From IMG/VR virus record IMGVR_UViG_3300042480_000654, positions 1 through 55,551 of that record: a stretch of 55,551 nt of DNA; one strand, 5' to 3'. Position numbers and translations under genes: made by a program. This DNA is from a virus. The notes below the pieces were generated by a model. It was given only the letters and a program-made list of their open reading frames with translations. It was not told the origin of the DNA and made no database searches. Positions 40,206 to 48,428 of the stretch are shown in pieces (within the stretch, counting starts at the first letter, position 1; each line of letters begins with the position of its first letter).

Positions 40206-41476
40206 CTTGCCGGAGCGCCGTCCAGATTGGGCGGCGTTTCTGCCTCTACTCCACCCAGCCCACCCCCGGAACCCCCATCTCCTGGAGCCAGCACTGCTTC
40301 CTTGAATCCCTCGCCGCCTGAGGAACTGGACACCAGCACCCGATCCGCATCTCCACCTTCCCATTGGATGCGCGTAAGACTTCCCCTGGGGTTCCGCATG
40401 TCCGCAAGGCGGAATTGTAAAATTGGCAATGATGACACGTTCTTAGTCTTAGCCACCAGCGCCCTCCGACCTCTGTCGTCAACAAGTTCGTCCCCGCCCG
40501 CAGTGACAGGATCGACCTGACATAAATCCACCCCAACCGGAGTGCCTCGGCGGTTCCCAGTGTAAGGAAGGAGGTAACTGCCACCCGGCCCATCACCCTT
40601 AGATAATGCGCCAGCCGGGAGAGCCGTTTGCGCCACAAACCTGTGGAAAACCGAGAGTATTTTCGGATAGAGGCGGGTGATGATGGAGCCCCATGACGTT
40701 GTGTATCCATGACGATTGACGAGTTTTGCGCGGTCAGCCTCCACATTCCTTGTGTAGGCAAACCATTCCGGGTTGGGAGTGACCTCCAGAGTCCACTGGA
40801 AGCTGCTCACTGGCCCCTGTGATTCGATGGCGCAGTTGACGACGTTGCGGAGGAGGGCCGGAAGCTCAGTCTCCTCGGCGGACTTCCTCAGCTCCTTGTC
40901 GCGGAGGCGGCGGAGAGCGTTGGGAAATCTGCTGAGCACTATCTGCTTCCAATTTGCCCTATACGGGAAGGCGTGGAGCTGGCCGAACCCGAAGTCTACG
41001 TGCCTGAGGTCCCCCACCATCCACCGTGGCATCTCCTGCGTAATGGCGATCCAGACGGCCTTGAAGGTGGCAAGGTCGGCGATGGCGGACCGTTTCCACG
41101 CGGCCTTGACGAACGCCTCATCACTCACCTCGTCGTCCTCGCTGCATTTCAGCTTGTCGAACTTGATGGCCTTGGCGGACTTGTTGATGCCCTCGTAGCG
41201 TTCGTGGTATCGCGGCGTGATACCGTAGACCGGATGGGCCACCTCCTTCCACCATTCGTCAGCCACGATGGGCATGGAGGCGTTACCGGAGATGGAGTTG
41301 GCGCGGACCAGCTCCCCGACCAGCTTGCGAATCTTAATGGGGACGGCTCCGGTGAGCAGGACGGCCCAATGGGGCTTCCCATCGACGGTGCCCCCGGTGG
41401 CGTAGAAGGGGACGGCCCATTCCGGGCACTCCATGACCCAGAGTTGGCGGTCGGTGGTTATGGCGAATTCACTCAC
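40199..41476 (-). CDS. Terminase-neighbouring protein of unknown function
   Basis: A 425-residue protein. The N-terminal 200 residues are globular with Trp-rich parts (TDRQLWVMECPEWAVPFYATG, WWKEVAHPVYGITPRYHERY). The middle carries SSFQWTLEVTPNPEWFAYTR, and the C-terminal 70 residues are Gly/Ser/Pro-rich and probably flexible. It joins the large terminase by ATGA and is the last gene of the minus block, so a packaging or maturation role is possible. No known family recognised. Confidence 0.65.
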   Translation of the reverse strand: MSEFAITTDRQLWVMECPEWAVPFYATGGTVDGKPHWAVLLTGAVPIKIRKLVGELVRANSISGNASMPIVADEWWKEVAHPVYGITPRYHERYEGINKSAKAIKFDKLKCSEDDEVSDEAFVKAAWKRSAIADLATFKAVWIAITQEMPRWMVGDLRHVDFGFGQLHAFPYRANWKQIVLSRFPNALRRLRDKELRKSAEETELPALLRNVVNCAIESQGPVSSFQWTLEVTPNPEWFAYTRNVEADRAKLVNRHGYTTSWGSIITRLYPKILSVFHRFVAQTALPAGALSKGDGPGGSYLLPYTGNRRGTPVGVDLCQVDPVTAGGDELVDDRGRRALVAKTKNVSSLPILQFRLADMRNPRGSLTRIQWEGGDADRVLVSSSSGGEGFKEAVLAPGDGGSGGGLGGVEAETPPNLDGAPASQ

Positions 41477-42930
41477 AGGATCATTACCGTCGGCTTGGGC
41501 TTGCTGGCTCCGGGGACGCGCTTGTTCAGCTCGCTCGGGACAGCGCAGGAAAGCATGTAGGTCAGCGCGTCGAAAATGTGCTTGTGTTCGGAGTGGGGGT
41601 CAATCGCATTAGTGCCAGTTCCGGGCCGTATCTGCTCCAGCATCGACTGGACGCGCTGGCAGTTTGACCCCACAAAGATGCGCTGCTCGAACAGGAGCCG
41701 GTGGAGGAGGTCCCGCCGGGCTGCAACGGAGTGGCGTCCCTTGCGGACGGGCAGCAGCCGAATCTTCCCCTCGGAATACTTCTCGATCAGCATGGCTTCC
41801 GTGCCGTTGATGGTCATCGACTGGTTCATGGACGACGTGTCCGACCAATGCTGCCAGAGGACCGGGGCTTTCCCGTGGCAGGCTGACCGCCTTTCCTCCC
41901 AATACCCCATCTTCTCCAGCACTACCTCCGTGAAGTTGCTGAGCCCCCGCTTGGTTTCCTGAAGCCACACCTGCTCGTCGATGATGTCGAAGGCAATCTC
42001 CCCGTCCACCGACCGTGGAACCCCCATCACCCAGGCGGTGTTGAGGTTGCCGATGTCCCAGCCCGTGTGGAATACGTGGGATTCCCGGGGTGGGTCAATC
42101 AGCTCCCATTCCATCTTGTCCCGCTCCGAGGTGAGCGTGGGGACGATGTGGGTTTCCTCTCGATACACATCCTCGAACGTAGTTCCTTCCGTGACGAAAT
42201 CCACCCACTCCCCGTAGTAGTAGCGGGCCAGCTTGTTCTGGTCGTTCGCGTAGGTGTCGTGGATTTCCTGCTTCTCCTCGGCCGTCAGGAAGGCGTTGTC
42301 GTCAATCGTCCAGTGGATGCGGTCGTGGTCCTTGATCTTGTTCTCGATGAACCGCTTGTAAATCCAGTGACGCTTTCCCTCTTGGGCTGGGTTGGTATCC
42401 AGCAGGAATTGCTGGCGTTCCCGGGGAACCACCATCGACCGCAAGCACTGGCTGATGGTGGCGAATACGTTCTCGTCCTTGAAGTTGTCCGCTTCGACAA
42501 GATTCGCCAGCGAGAATTTCACACCCTTCAGCTTCTGCTCCACCTCATGGTCATGCTCCAGCGAATGAAGCTGGACCTCTGATTCCCCGCCGTAGTAGTT
42601 ACGGACGCGGAAGTAGCACATCTTGGTTGTGGCCGAGATGGATGGCTCCTTGCTGATCTTCAGGCCGGCATATTTTGCCCATGCGTAGAGCCGTCCAGAC
42701 CCTGTGTTTACCAAGTCACCCCATACACCAAGCTCACCGTTACGCAGGGTGCGGGCTATGATTCCAACAACAGCCCCGTCATTTTCCCAAGCGTGGCGGA
42801 TGATCTTGTCCGCAACAGCAATAGTCTTTCCCACACGACGCGGGCCATCAATTAGCAAGAACCGGCTGTAATTGTTCAGAACATCAACCCCCTTTGGGTT
42901 CATTGGAGGAAGATTGAATTCGTCAGGCAT
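41473..42930 (-). CDS. terL: Large terminase subunit
   Basis: A 485-residue protein. The ATPase half has LIDGPRRVGKTIAVADKI (Walker A) and SLANLVEADNF (Walker B-like). DTNPAQEGKRHWIYKRFIE follows as in other terminases, in the place of the coupling motif. The nuclease half has GWDIGNLNTAWVMG (first acidic residue) and HIFDALTYMLSC (last acidic residue). It cuts and pumps phage DNA into the prohead through the portal. No small-subunit gene was recognised. It lies on the opposite strand to the portal, which is unusual. Confidence 0.9.
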   Translation of the reverse strand: MPDEFNLPPMNPKGVDVLNNYSRFLLIDGPRRVGKTIAVADKIIRHAWENDGAVVGIIARTLRNGELGVWGDLVNTGSGRLYAWAKYAGLKISKEPSISATTKMCYFRVRNYYGGESEVQLHSLEHDHEVEQKLKGVKFSLANLVEADNFKDENVFATISQCLRSMVVPRERQQFLLDTNPAQEGKRHWIYKRFIENKIKDHDRIHWTIDDNAFLTAEEKQEIHDTYANDQNKLARYYYGEWVDFVTEGTTFEDVYREETHIVPTLTSERDKMEWELIDPPRESHVFHTGWDIGNLNTAWVMGVPRSVDGEIAFDIIDEQVWLQETKRGLSNFTEVVLEKMGYWEERRSACHGKAPVLWQHWSDTSSMNQSMTINGTEAMLIEKYSEGKIRLLPVRKGRHSVAARRDLLHRLLFEQRIFVGSNCQRVQSMLEQIRPGTGTNAIDPHSEHKHIFDALTYMLSCAVPSELNKRVPGASKPKPTVMIL

Positions 42931-42935
42931 TGTCG

Positions 42936-43448
42936 TTAGGCTTCACAAGCCGCTGTAGTTGTTTTTCGACTGATGTGCGATGCGAACTCGCCGTGGTGAA
43001 TGACCTCTGCGGCTATTCTGGCGGCGGATGCTTCTTCTTTGGAACCGAAGAACCCTAGGTGTATATTCTTGCTGTTGATCCCGATTTGAGCTTGGTATTT
43101 CTTGAGCGCCCTACTCCAGCTAACGCCCAAAATACCAGTCGTTGAGTTGCGCTTCCCGAGGGTATTTCGCCCGTTCTCGGATACGGATGCCTCGCGAAGA
43201 TTTTCAATCCTATTGTCAGACGAATCCCCATTGATATGGTCTATGCACTTGGATGGAAAACGTCCATTCACTATCGCAAACGCAACCCGATGGATGAGCA
43301 TATTCCTACCCAGGACACGAACCACCAAGTGGCCCCATGGACTCACCACCGACCCAGCTACAGCCTTCCCGTTCTTTCTCCGCCTCAGAATGCCAGTGTC
43401 AGGGTTGTAATCAAAAACCTCCCGCAGTATTTCTGGAGTAATTTCCAT
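42936..43448 (-). CDS. HNH-AP2 homing endonuclease
   Basis: A 170-residue protein. LREVFDYNPDTGILRRRKNG is the usual N-terminal lead. VVRVLGRNMLIHRVAFAIVN, KCIDHINGDSSDNRIENLRE form the HNH core. TGILGVSWSRALKKYQAQIG then IHLGFFGSKEEASAARIAAE is an AP2 DNA-binding domain. It lies 5 bases before the terminase gene on the same strand, a common site for free-standing homing nucleases. Confidence 0.85.
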   Translation of the reverse strand: MEITPEILREVFDYNPDTGILRRRKNGKAVAGSVVSPWGHLVVRVLGRNMLIHRVAFAIVNGRFPSKCIDHINGDSSDNRIENLREASVSENGRNTLGKRNSTTGILGVSWSRALKKYQAQIGINSKNIHLGFFGSKEEASAARIAAEVIHHGEFASHISRKTTTAACEA

Positions 43449-43666
43449 GTGAACAAAAAGCAGCCCTCACGAAGCCCTGGAGGTGCATACGCACTAAGCG
43501 TAATCAGGGCCACGGAGGGCAAAATTTGCTTGTCTAAACACAGGCCCAGAAAGCACCACACCTCCAGACCCAACGACCGCAGCTTGACGCTAAATTCCAC
43601 AGATGCAAGGCTGGAGCTGCTGGATTTGCTGCGACAACATCTTGTCTGGACTTTGCAAACTGACGG
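43449..43666. promoter_or_regulatory. Divergent gap between HNH-terminase and portal blocks
   Basis: This 218-base stretch separates leftward packaging genes from rightward morphogenesis genes and must hold promoters for both. TTGACGCTAAATTC (about 43585) is the only -35-like word seen, without a good -10. No gene recognised. Confidence 0.35.
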
Positions 43667-43981
43667 ATGCAGCCTTCCACCCCAGATATGAAGGATTTAG
43701 GCGAATCTTACGAAAAGACGGTTCCCATGCCGGAACCTTCTACGGACAATTCAAAGAAGAAGACCTACCCCAAGCTGTGCTTGCGCGACAAGACGCTGGC
43801 GGCGGTATTCGGCAAGGACTTGCCCAAGGTCGGAACCGAGATCGAGGGCGAAATCATGCTGAAGGTCACCGGCATCCGGGACGACGAATACGGCAAGAGC
43901 GTGGATTTCGACGTGGTTTCCATGGAGTTGGAGGGAGCTGAATCGGAGGAGGATTCCGAGGAAGATGGCCAAGAATCATAA
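43667..43981 (+). CDS. Small conserved morphogenesis-module protein
   Basis: A 104-residue protein. KKTYPKLCLRDKTLAAVFGK and GEIMLKVTGIRDDEYGKSVDFDVVSMEL form a small beta-domain, with an acidic tail (EEDSEEDGQES). Proteins with this pattern occur just before portal genes in podovirus-like phages. It may be a capsid or portal accessory. It overlaps the next gene by 17 bases. Confidence 0.6.
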   Translation: MQPSTPDMKDLGESYEKTVPMPEPSTDNSKKKTYPKLCLRDKTLAAVFGKDLPKVGTEIEGEIMLKVTGIRDDEYGKSVDFDVVSMELEGAESEEDSEEDGQES

Positions 43982-44318
43982 GATTCTGGTCCAGACCTCC
44001 AAGGATGGGTCGCTTGCCATCGGCATCCACGCATCCAAGTTGGTTCCTAAACGGGTAGCGAACAAGCTGGTATGGTCGCTTGCAGCCATCAACGAATTAG
44101 CGGGGTTCCTGATCGAACCAGTTCCGGGCGTCATAATCCGCCCGCGCATTGTTGTCCGTATCGAGGGGCGAGCCTCGCGGCAGGCAATGGAAGCCTACGC
44201 AATCCACCTCGCACGTAACCGCAAGCTGTCCCTATGCTCGATCTCAAAGAACTTGAAAAGAAGGGTTATTCAGAAGAGGCCCTCAAGACCATCTTCCAAA
44301 AGGATACCCATGTCCTGA
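43965..44318 (+). CDS. Hypothetical basic protein overlapping portal start
   Basis: A 117-residue protein (MAKNHKILVQTSKDGSLAIG). The first 90 residues look structured (KLVWSLAAINELAGFLIEPV, ASRQAMEAYAIHLARN), and the end is Arg/Lys-rich. The last 85 bases overlap the portal gene in another frame. The long overlap lowers confidence in the C-terminus. Function unknown. Confidence 0.55.
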   Translation: MAKNHKILVQTSKDGSLAIGIHASKLVPKRVANKLVWSLAAINELAGFLIEPVPGVIIRPRIVVRIEGRASRQAMEAYAIHLARNRKLSLCSISKNLKRRVIQKRPSRPSSKRIPMS

Positions 44319-46699
44319 AGAAGTCCCACCCGAAGGTGGCCGAGCTGATTGATCTCCACGTCAGCCGCATCGACGACGGGGTTCTCCGCTCCCTCCAGCG
44401 GTCCCGGGAGTTCTGGGCCATCGACAAGGCTTACGATGTCAGCCAGGACCAGATTCCCTACACGTTGGTCAAGGGCCTCATCAGCAAGAACGTCGGCCCC
44501 GAGGAGCTGCTGAATGTCGCCAAGGACTGGGGGCTGGACCACATGCTCACCGGCAAGGCGGACGCCAACGGGAATCCGATTGGCTGTGACGGGAAGCGGT
44601 GCGACAAGGCGGCCCAAGCCTACGAGCTCCATCTCCCCACCTTCTTCACCATCTACGTGCCGTTGGTGATGGCCTACCACAAAGCCCGGTGGGCCAAGCT
44701 GTTCAATGATCGCAACGTGGACCCGCTCTACAAGCTGGAGCCCACGATGCTGTCGATGAAGCGGAAGCTGCAAACCCGCATCATCACCTCCCGAATTCGG
44801 CGGATGACGCAGGACATGGGCTACCAAGCCTACGAGCGGGATTCCATCCACAACAGCCTCCTCTACGGCGTGTGCATGAACTTCGCCGAGGACTCCTGGT
44901 TCTCTGAAAAGCACGTCTTTAACGGTAAAGAAACAGTAACCAAGTCGGGCATCCCGTTCACCATCCCCCACCCGGGCCGGACTTTCTGGGACCTGACCAA
45001 GCCGCTCCATACCCTCAACACCGATTCGGGTGTCAGCTATGCCGGATACTGGACCATCCAGCGTCTGATAGATGTCAATGCCGAGCCGGCCTACTGGAAC
45101 AAAGAGAAGATCGAGATTGGCTCGAACTCCAAGTGGCGCTCCTCCGGGCTCTTCCAGCTCTATCAGGAGCTTTACCCCTGTGCGGCCAAGTTCCCGGACA
45201 AGCTGATCGGGCCTCAGAACGACCGAATCCAGGAAGCCTTCCGCTACAACTACTCGTCCGACAAGGATTCCGCCATCGACGTGACGGTGATGTTCCACCG
45301 CATCATCCCGAAGGATTGGGGCCTGTATGACTACGACCGCCCGGTGTGGCATCGCTTCGTCTACGCCGGCTGCAAGGTCATCCACGTCAAGCCGTTCCCA
45401 TATTGCCCGGCCAACGTCTACCAATACGACGCTGACGGGAACCGGGGCCGGGTCACCGGCATCGGCCTTGAGCTGCTTCCGTATCAGGACCACATGGGCA
45501 ACCTGTTGTCCCAATACCTGCTGTCGGTGAAGAAGAACCTGACCCGCATCGTCGCCTACGATCAGGACATCCTCTCCAAGGACACCATCGACACCATCCG
45601 CAACGACGCGGAGAACGCCCTGCGTGGCATCCAGTTCGTCCCCTACGACGCCCGGGAGCTTCGCAACATGGGCAAGGGCGGGGTCGGTGAGGCCCTCACT
45701 CCCCTTCCGCTCCAGCCCCAGTCAACCCAGGAAGTCCTGAACGCCGTGACAGCCCTGCTGTCGATGGTGGAACGGGCGCTCGGGTTTTCCCCGCAGGAAA
45801 TCGGAGCCTCAGCTTCCCATCAACAGTCCGCCACGGAGGTCATCACGATCTCCAACAACACCTCCCAACGCCTCCAGCTCACCGGCTCCTATATCGACGA
45901 GGCGATGGCAGCCCGGGCGAAGATGCTATACGAGGCGATGCTGGCCTACGATTCCGACGAGGTGCTGGCAGAAGTAGCCGACCTCACTGAAGATGGGGCG
46001 AAGATTCTCAAGGAGATGGGCTTTGAGCTGGAAGAGGACGGAACCCACTCGGTTGGTGTCCGCGGTCCCAAGTCCGCCCTCATCCTTGAAGGCATCGGCA
46101 TGTTTAAGGACCCGTCCGGCCGCATCAACGAGCCAAAGGTGGCTGAGCTGATGACAACCTTCTTCGACCGGATGCTGAGCAACCAAGCCATCGTCCAGAC
46201 CGTCGGCGTGAAGTTCCTGTTCGACCGGTTCAACGACATCACCCAATGGTTCCAGCTCCCGGTGGACTTCCGCCTCCCGAGCAACTTCAAGGACCCGAAC
46301 GCCGCCGAGAACCAGCAGCAGGCCCAGGAAGCCCAAGCCCAACAGCAGCAAGCCGCTATGCAGGCAATGCAGCAGATCGCCGCCGAGGTCAGCCAGCAGG
46401 TGGTGGGTCAGGCCCTCCAACAGGCTGGCCAGCAGATTCAGGAAGCTGTGGCTGTCCCGCTGGCTGAGAAGCAGGCCCAGCTTGAACAGGCCCTCATGGG
46501 CATCATGCAGCAAGTCCAGCCCACCCAGCAGGCCCTTGCCCAGATTGCCCAGCAGATGCAGGTGGACCAGCAAGCCAACCAGCAAGCCATCACGCAGGTT
46601 GCCGGCGTCACAGCTTCCCAGCAGGGGCAGATTGACCAGATTGCCGGGGTGCTTAAGGGGATTGACCAGACGATTACCGGGCAAGCCCCGATGCAATGA
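44234..46699 (+). CDS. Portal protein
   Basis: An 821-residue protein, the large size typical of podoviral portals. The core shows DIDVTVMFHRIIPKDWGLYD-like wing segments, GIGLELLPYQDHMGNLLSQY before the stem, and KSALILEGIGM after it. SQEIGASASHQQSATEV-type stem/crown helices follow the family pattern. The last 120 residues are Gln/Ala-rich (QQQAQEAQAQQQQAAMQAMQ), a barrel-like crown common in short-tailed phages. The dodecameric portal is the DNA channel and the tail attachment site. It starts the capsid block and overlaps the next gene by ATGA. Confidence 0.8.
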   Translation: MLDLKELEKKGYSEEALKTIFQKDTHVLKKSHPKVAELIDLHVSRIDDGVLRSLQRSREFWAIDKAYDVSQDQIPYTLVKGLISKNVGPEELLNVAKDWGLDHMLTGKADANGNPIGCDGKRCDKAAQAYELHLPTFFTIYVPLVMAYHKARWAKLFNDRNVDPLYKLEPTMLSMKRKLQTRIITSRIRRMTQDMGYQAYERDSIHNSLLYGVCMNFAEDSWFSEKHVFNGKETVTKSGIPFTIPHPGRTFWDLTKPLHTLNTDSGVSYAGYWTIQRLIDVNAEPAYWNKEKIEIGSNSKWRSSGLFQLYQELYPCAAKFPDKLIGPQNDRIQEAFRYNYSSDKDSAIDVTVMFHRIIPKDWGLYDYDRPVWHRFVYAGCKVIHVKPFPYCPANVYQYDADGNRGRVTGIGLELLPYQDHMGNLLSQYLLSVKKNLTRIVAYDQDILSKDTIDTIRNDAENALRGIQFVPYDARELRNMGKGGVGEALTPLPLQPQSTQEVLNAVTALLSMVERALGFSPQEIGASASHQQSATEVITISNNTSQRLQLTGSYIDEAMAARAKMLYEAMLAYDSDEVLAEVADLTEDGAKILKEMGFELEEDGTHSVGVRGPKSALILEGIGMFKDPSGRINEPKVAELMTTFFDRMLSNQAIVQTVGVKFLFDRFNDITQWFQLPVDFRLPSNFKDPNAAENQQQAQEAQAQQQQAAMQAMQQIAAEVSQQVVGQALQQAGQQIQEAVAVPLAEKQAQLEQALMGIMQQVQPTQQALAQIAQQMQVDQQANQQAITQVAGVTASQQGQIDQIAGVLKGIDQTITGQAPMQ

Positions 46700-47001
46700 T
46701 AACCGTCAAGAAGCGGGAGCTTACAAGGTCCTCAACCGACCCCATCCAGATGTGGTTGGCGGAGGACGCAGCCTTCAAGTTCCGGGCAGTCCTCGCGGGC
46801 AGGATAGCAGAGCTGGAAGCTGAGTTCGTAAACGAGTCCATGAGATGGTCCACGAAGCTCGTTTCCGGTGAGGTTCCCCAGAGCGCCCAAAGTAAATTGA
46901 GCCTTGCAACTCGCTATCAGATAGCCCTAGATGTCCTCAACGAAATGGGCCAAGCAGACGCGCCCATGAGCCATGTAACGCTGGAATTGCCGTATGCCTG
47001 A
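46696..47001 (+). CDS. Small hypothetical capsid-module protein
   Basis: A 101-residue protein (MITVKKRELTRSSTDPIQMW). It is helical (ELEAEFVNESMRWSTKLVSG), with ATGA-type and 8-base overlaps to neighbours. It lies between portal and scaffold. It may be an assembly accessory; no family recognised. Confidence 0.6.
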   Translation: MITVKKRELTRSSTDPIQMWLAEDAAFKFRAVLAGRIAELEAEFVNESMRWSTKLVSGEVPQSAQSKLSLATRYQIALDVLNEMGQADAPMSHVTLELPYA

Positions 47002-48400
47002 TCCTATCGAAGCCGCAGCCGAATCAAAGATCGCCACTACCCCGCCCGCCGAGGAAAAACCAAAGGTCCGGGAGACACGCGAGGAGGCCGCCGGGAAAGC
47101 CGTGAACGCAGCACGGTCCCTGTTCAGCCGGATGAACAACGCCCCCGAGGAGAAGAAGGAAGACGATAAGCCCGTCGAGCCCAAGGCTGAAAAGAAAGCC
47201 GAGGCGCCCAAGGCTGAGAAGAAGGAACAGCCACCCGAGGAAGAGAAGGTGGTCAAGCGCAAGGCCAAGAAGGAGACGAAGGAAGATTTGGTGGATGCCC
47301 TTGCTGAGGCCCAGAAGCCCCTTGTAGAGGCCATCCGAAAGCAATCCGAGAAGGCAGCCCCGGAGAAGCCCGAGGCCGCCAAGCCCCAGCTCAGCAAGTC
47401 CGACGAGAAGATGGTCGCCCGGCTCAAGAAGCTGGAGGAGATCAATCCCAACTACAAGGAGGCGTCCAAGGCATTCCTGGACTTCAAGGAGAAGGAACGC
47501 GCCTACCAAGCCGAGTGGGAGAAGCGCAACCCGGACAGCGAGTTCGAGCCGGATGACGATTCCCATTCCCGTTTCTACGAGAAGAACGAGCCGCAGGTGG
47601 ACGAGGAGGATTTCGAGGAAGCCAAGGAAGCCCTTATCCGCGAGCAGGCCGAGAAATCCGTCGAGGAGCGTGTCCGTAAGGAGCTTGAGCCCGTCCGGCG
47701 CAAGCAGCAGGAGGACACCGCCAAGGCATCCGCAGCCCCGAAGATCGAGAAGACATTGGTGGAAATTGGTCGCAATGCCGCCGCCGCCATCGACCCTGAA
47801 TTCGCCAAGCTCAAGGACCTGAGCAAGTTGGCCGAGGAAGACCCCATTGCCGCGGAGATTCTCACGGAGTCCGCAAATCGCTGGTTCCCGCTGGCTCAAG
47901 GCGCATCTCTGCTCTACTCCGGCCATCCAGCCGATGCCTCCAACCCAGTGTTCCAAGCTGTTGGCGAGCTGGTCAGCAGCCTTGAGGAGCAGATTTCCTC
48001 CATGGATGCCGACGACCAAGTGCGCGACGGCAAGCGGTTCGCCACCATCTCCGCCTATTCCAAGATGGACGACCGCCAGCGTGCCCGCCACTGGTATATC
48101 GGTGAGAACGAAGTCGTCGAGTTTGTCAACAAACGGATGGCTTATGAGGCCAAGGAAACCTACGCCGCCGAGGTAAAACGGGCCGATGCACTGGCCAAGC
48201 GCCGTGGGTATGTCCAGAATACGGCACCAAATGCTTCCCGATCCACCACCCCAAAACAGGAGGGTAAGCCGCCCCAGCAGCCCTACGAGCAGCGTTCCGT
48301 CCGGGTGGGTGGCTCAGGCGCACCCCCACCAGCCCCGTCCGCTGGGGAGTCCGAGGCGCTAAAAGGCAAGGGCGGCTTCGCAAAGAAGTTCGGCTGGTGA
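46994..48400 (+). CDS. Scaffolding-like protein
   Basis: A 468-residue protein, charged and helical. Residues 1-150 are Lys/Glu/Ala/Pro-rich and probably disordered (EEKPKVRETREEAAGKAVNA). Residues 150-300 form long coiled coils (VARLKKLEEINPNYKEASKA). The basic C-terminal end is typical of scaffolds that bind coat protein. It lies directly before the major capsid gene, as scaffold genes usually do. No protease motif is seen. Confidence 0.7.
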   Translation: MPDPIEAAAESKIATTPPAEEKPKVRETREEAAGKAVNAARSLFSRMNNAPEEKKEDDKPVEPKAEKKAEAPKAEKKEQPPEEEKVVKRKAKKETKEDLVDALAEAQKPLVEAIRKQSEKAAPEKPEAAKPQLSKSDEKMVARLKKLEEINPNYKEASKAFLDFKEKERAYQAEWEKRNPDSEFEPDDDSHSRFYEKNEPQVDEEDFEEAKEALIREQAEKSVEERVRKELEPVRRKQQEDTAKASAAPKIEKTLVEIGRNAAAAIDPEFAKLKDLSKLAEEDPIAAEILTESANRWFPLAQGASLLYSGHPADASNPVFQAVGELVSSLEEQISSMDADDQVRDGKRFATISAYSKMDDRQRARHWYIGENEVVEFVNKRMAYEAKETYAAEVKRADALAKRRGYVQNTAPNASRSTTPKQEGKPPQQPYEQRSVRVGGSGAPPPAPSAGESEALKGKGGFAKKFGW

Positions 48401-48403
48401 AAA

Positions 48404-48427
48404 GTGGGTCCTGTAACAAGGACCTAC
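48404..48427 (+). promoter_or_regulatory. Hairpin directly before the capsid start
   Basis: GTGGGTCC and GGACCTAC pair over 8 positions, including one G-U, around the loop TGTAACAA. The hairpin fills the 28-base gap after the scaffold gene and ends 1 base before the capsid ATG. No other Shine-Dalgarno is present, so it may tune capsid translation. Confidence 0.45.
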
Positions 48428-48428
48428 T

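Noticed and set aside
44270-45514. 414-residue open frame antisense to the portal gene
   Set aside because: A shadow of a GC-rich gene; no motif and wrong third-position pattern.
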